DNA of 64,000 bases from Sodalis sp. CWE (lineage in GTDB: Bacteria; Pseudomonadota; Gammaproteobacteria; Enterobacterales; Enterobacteriaceae). The DNA lies in NCBI RefSeq assembly GCF_019646055.1, contig NZ_JAESFE010000001.1:354466-418465 (forward strand), read 5' to 3'. Numbering within the stretch: the stretch's first letter is position 1; each line of letters starts with the position of its first letter. Both the position numbers and the translations under genes were made by a program. This document shows, in pieces, positions 61,177 through 64,000 of the stretch. The notes under the pieces were generated by a model. That model did no database searches, was not told the DNA's origin, and saw only the letters and a program-made list of their open reading frames with translations.

Positions 61177-64000
<2,824 letters not shown>

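Overview
The window looks like the chromosome of a genome-reduced insect endosymbiont of the Enterobacterales. Almost every gene is a close, near full-length orthologue of an E. coli K-12 gene. The DNA is strongly AT-rich. The 44 protein genes I support cover about 40.5 kb of 64 kb, so more than a third is spacer, much of it probably eroded genes. There are no transposases, phages, CRISPR arrays, toxin-antitoxin modules or defence islands. I cannot name the genus or host. A complete bioA/bioBFCD block would fit a vitamin-provisioning symbiont, but that is inference.

Layout. 0.2-8 kb: sucCD (with a sucB remnant fused in frame upstream), ybgI (with a duplicated 92-bp piece beside it), fldA, pgl. 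8.5-13.6 kb: divergent bioA / bioBFCD. 14-22.5 kb: dut, rpmBG, waaA, waaC, yibN, gpsA and a LOG-family gene, in E. coli order but with coaBC, radC, mutM, coaD, most waa genes, grxC and secB gone. 23-30 kb: pfkA, ybhL, ybhK, uvrB. 31-36.7 kb: gmk, a shortened rpoZ, recG, xanP (spoT and trmH gone). 38-41.5 kb: a probable engB pseudogene, a polA reduced to its 5'-3' exonuclease domain, dsbA with an altered active site, then an rRNA operon remnant (cut tRNA-Trp, intact 5S, last ~235 nt of 23S). 41.6-48.9 kb: clpB, rluD, bamD and the rplS-trmD-rimM-rpsP operon. 49.8-54.8 kb: tRNA-Arg, tRNA-Ser, csrA, alaS, recA. 55.9-62.8 kb: nlpD, ispF, ispD, ftsB, eno, pyrG.

The retained functions are those usual in long-term symbionts: translation (alaS, ribosomal proteins, trmD, rimM, rluD), glycolysis and pentose phosphate entry (pfkA, eno, pgl), nucleotides (pyrG, gmk, dut, xanP), biotin, isoprenoids (ispD, ispF), envelope (waaA, waaC, bamD, nlpD, ftsB) and a partial repair set (recA, recG, uvrB, PolI exonuclease). 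Regulation looks thin: I found no BirA operator between bioA and bioB and no LexA box before recA or uvrB.

The points most worth a second look are the rRNA-operon scar joining clpB to dsbA, the sucB-sucC fusion, the exact ybgI duplication, the engB remnant, the CLHC motif in DsbA, and a set of short hairpins with a pyrimidine 5' arm and purine 3' arm that recurs in most spacers. I see no self-contained new biological system.
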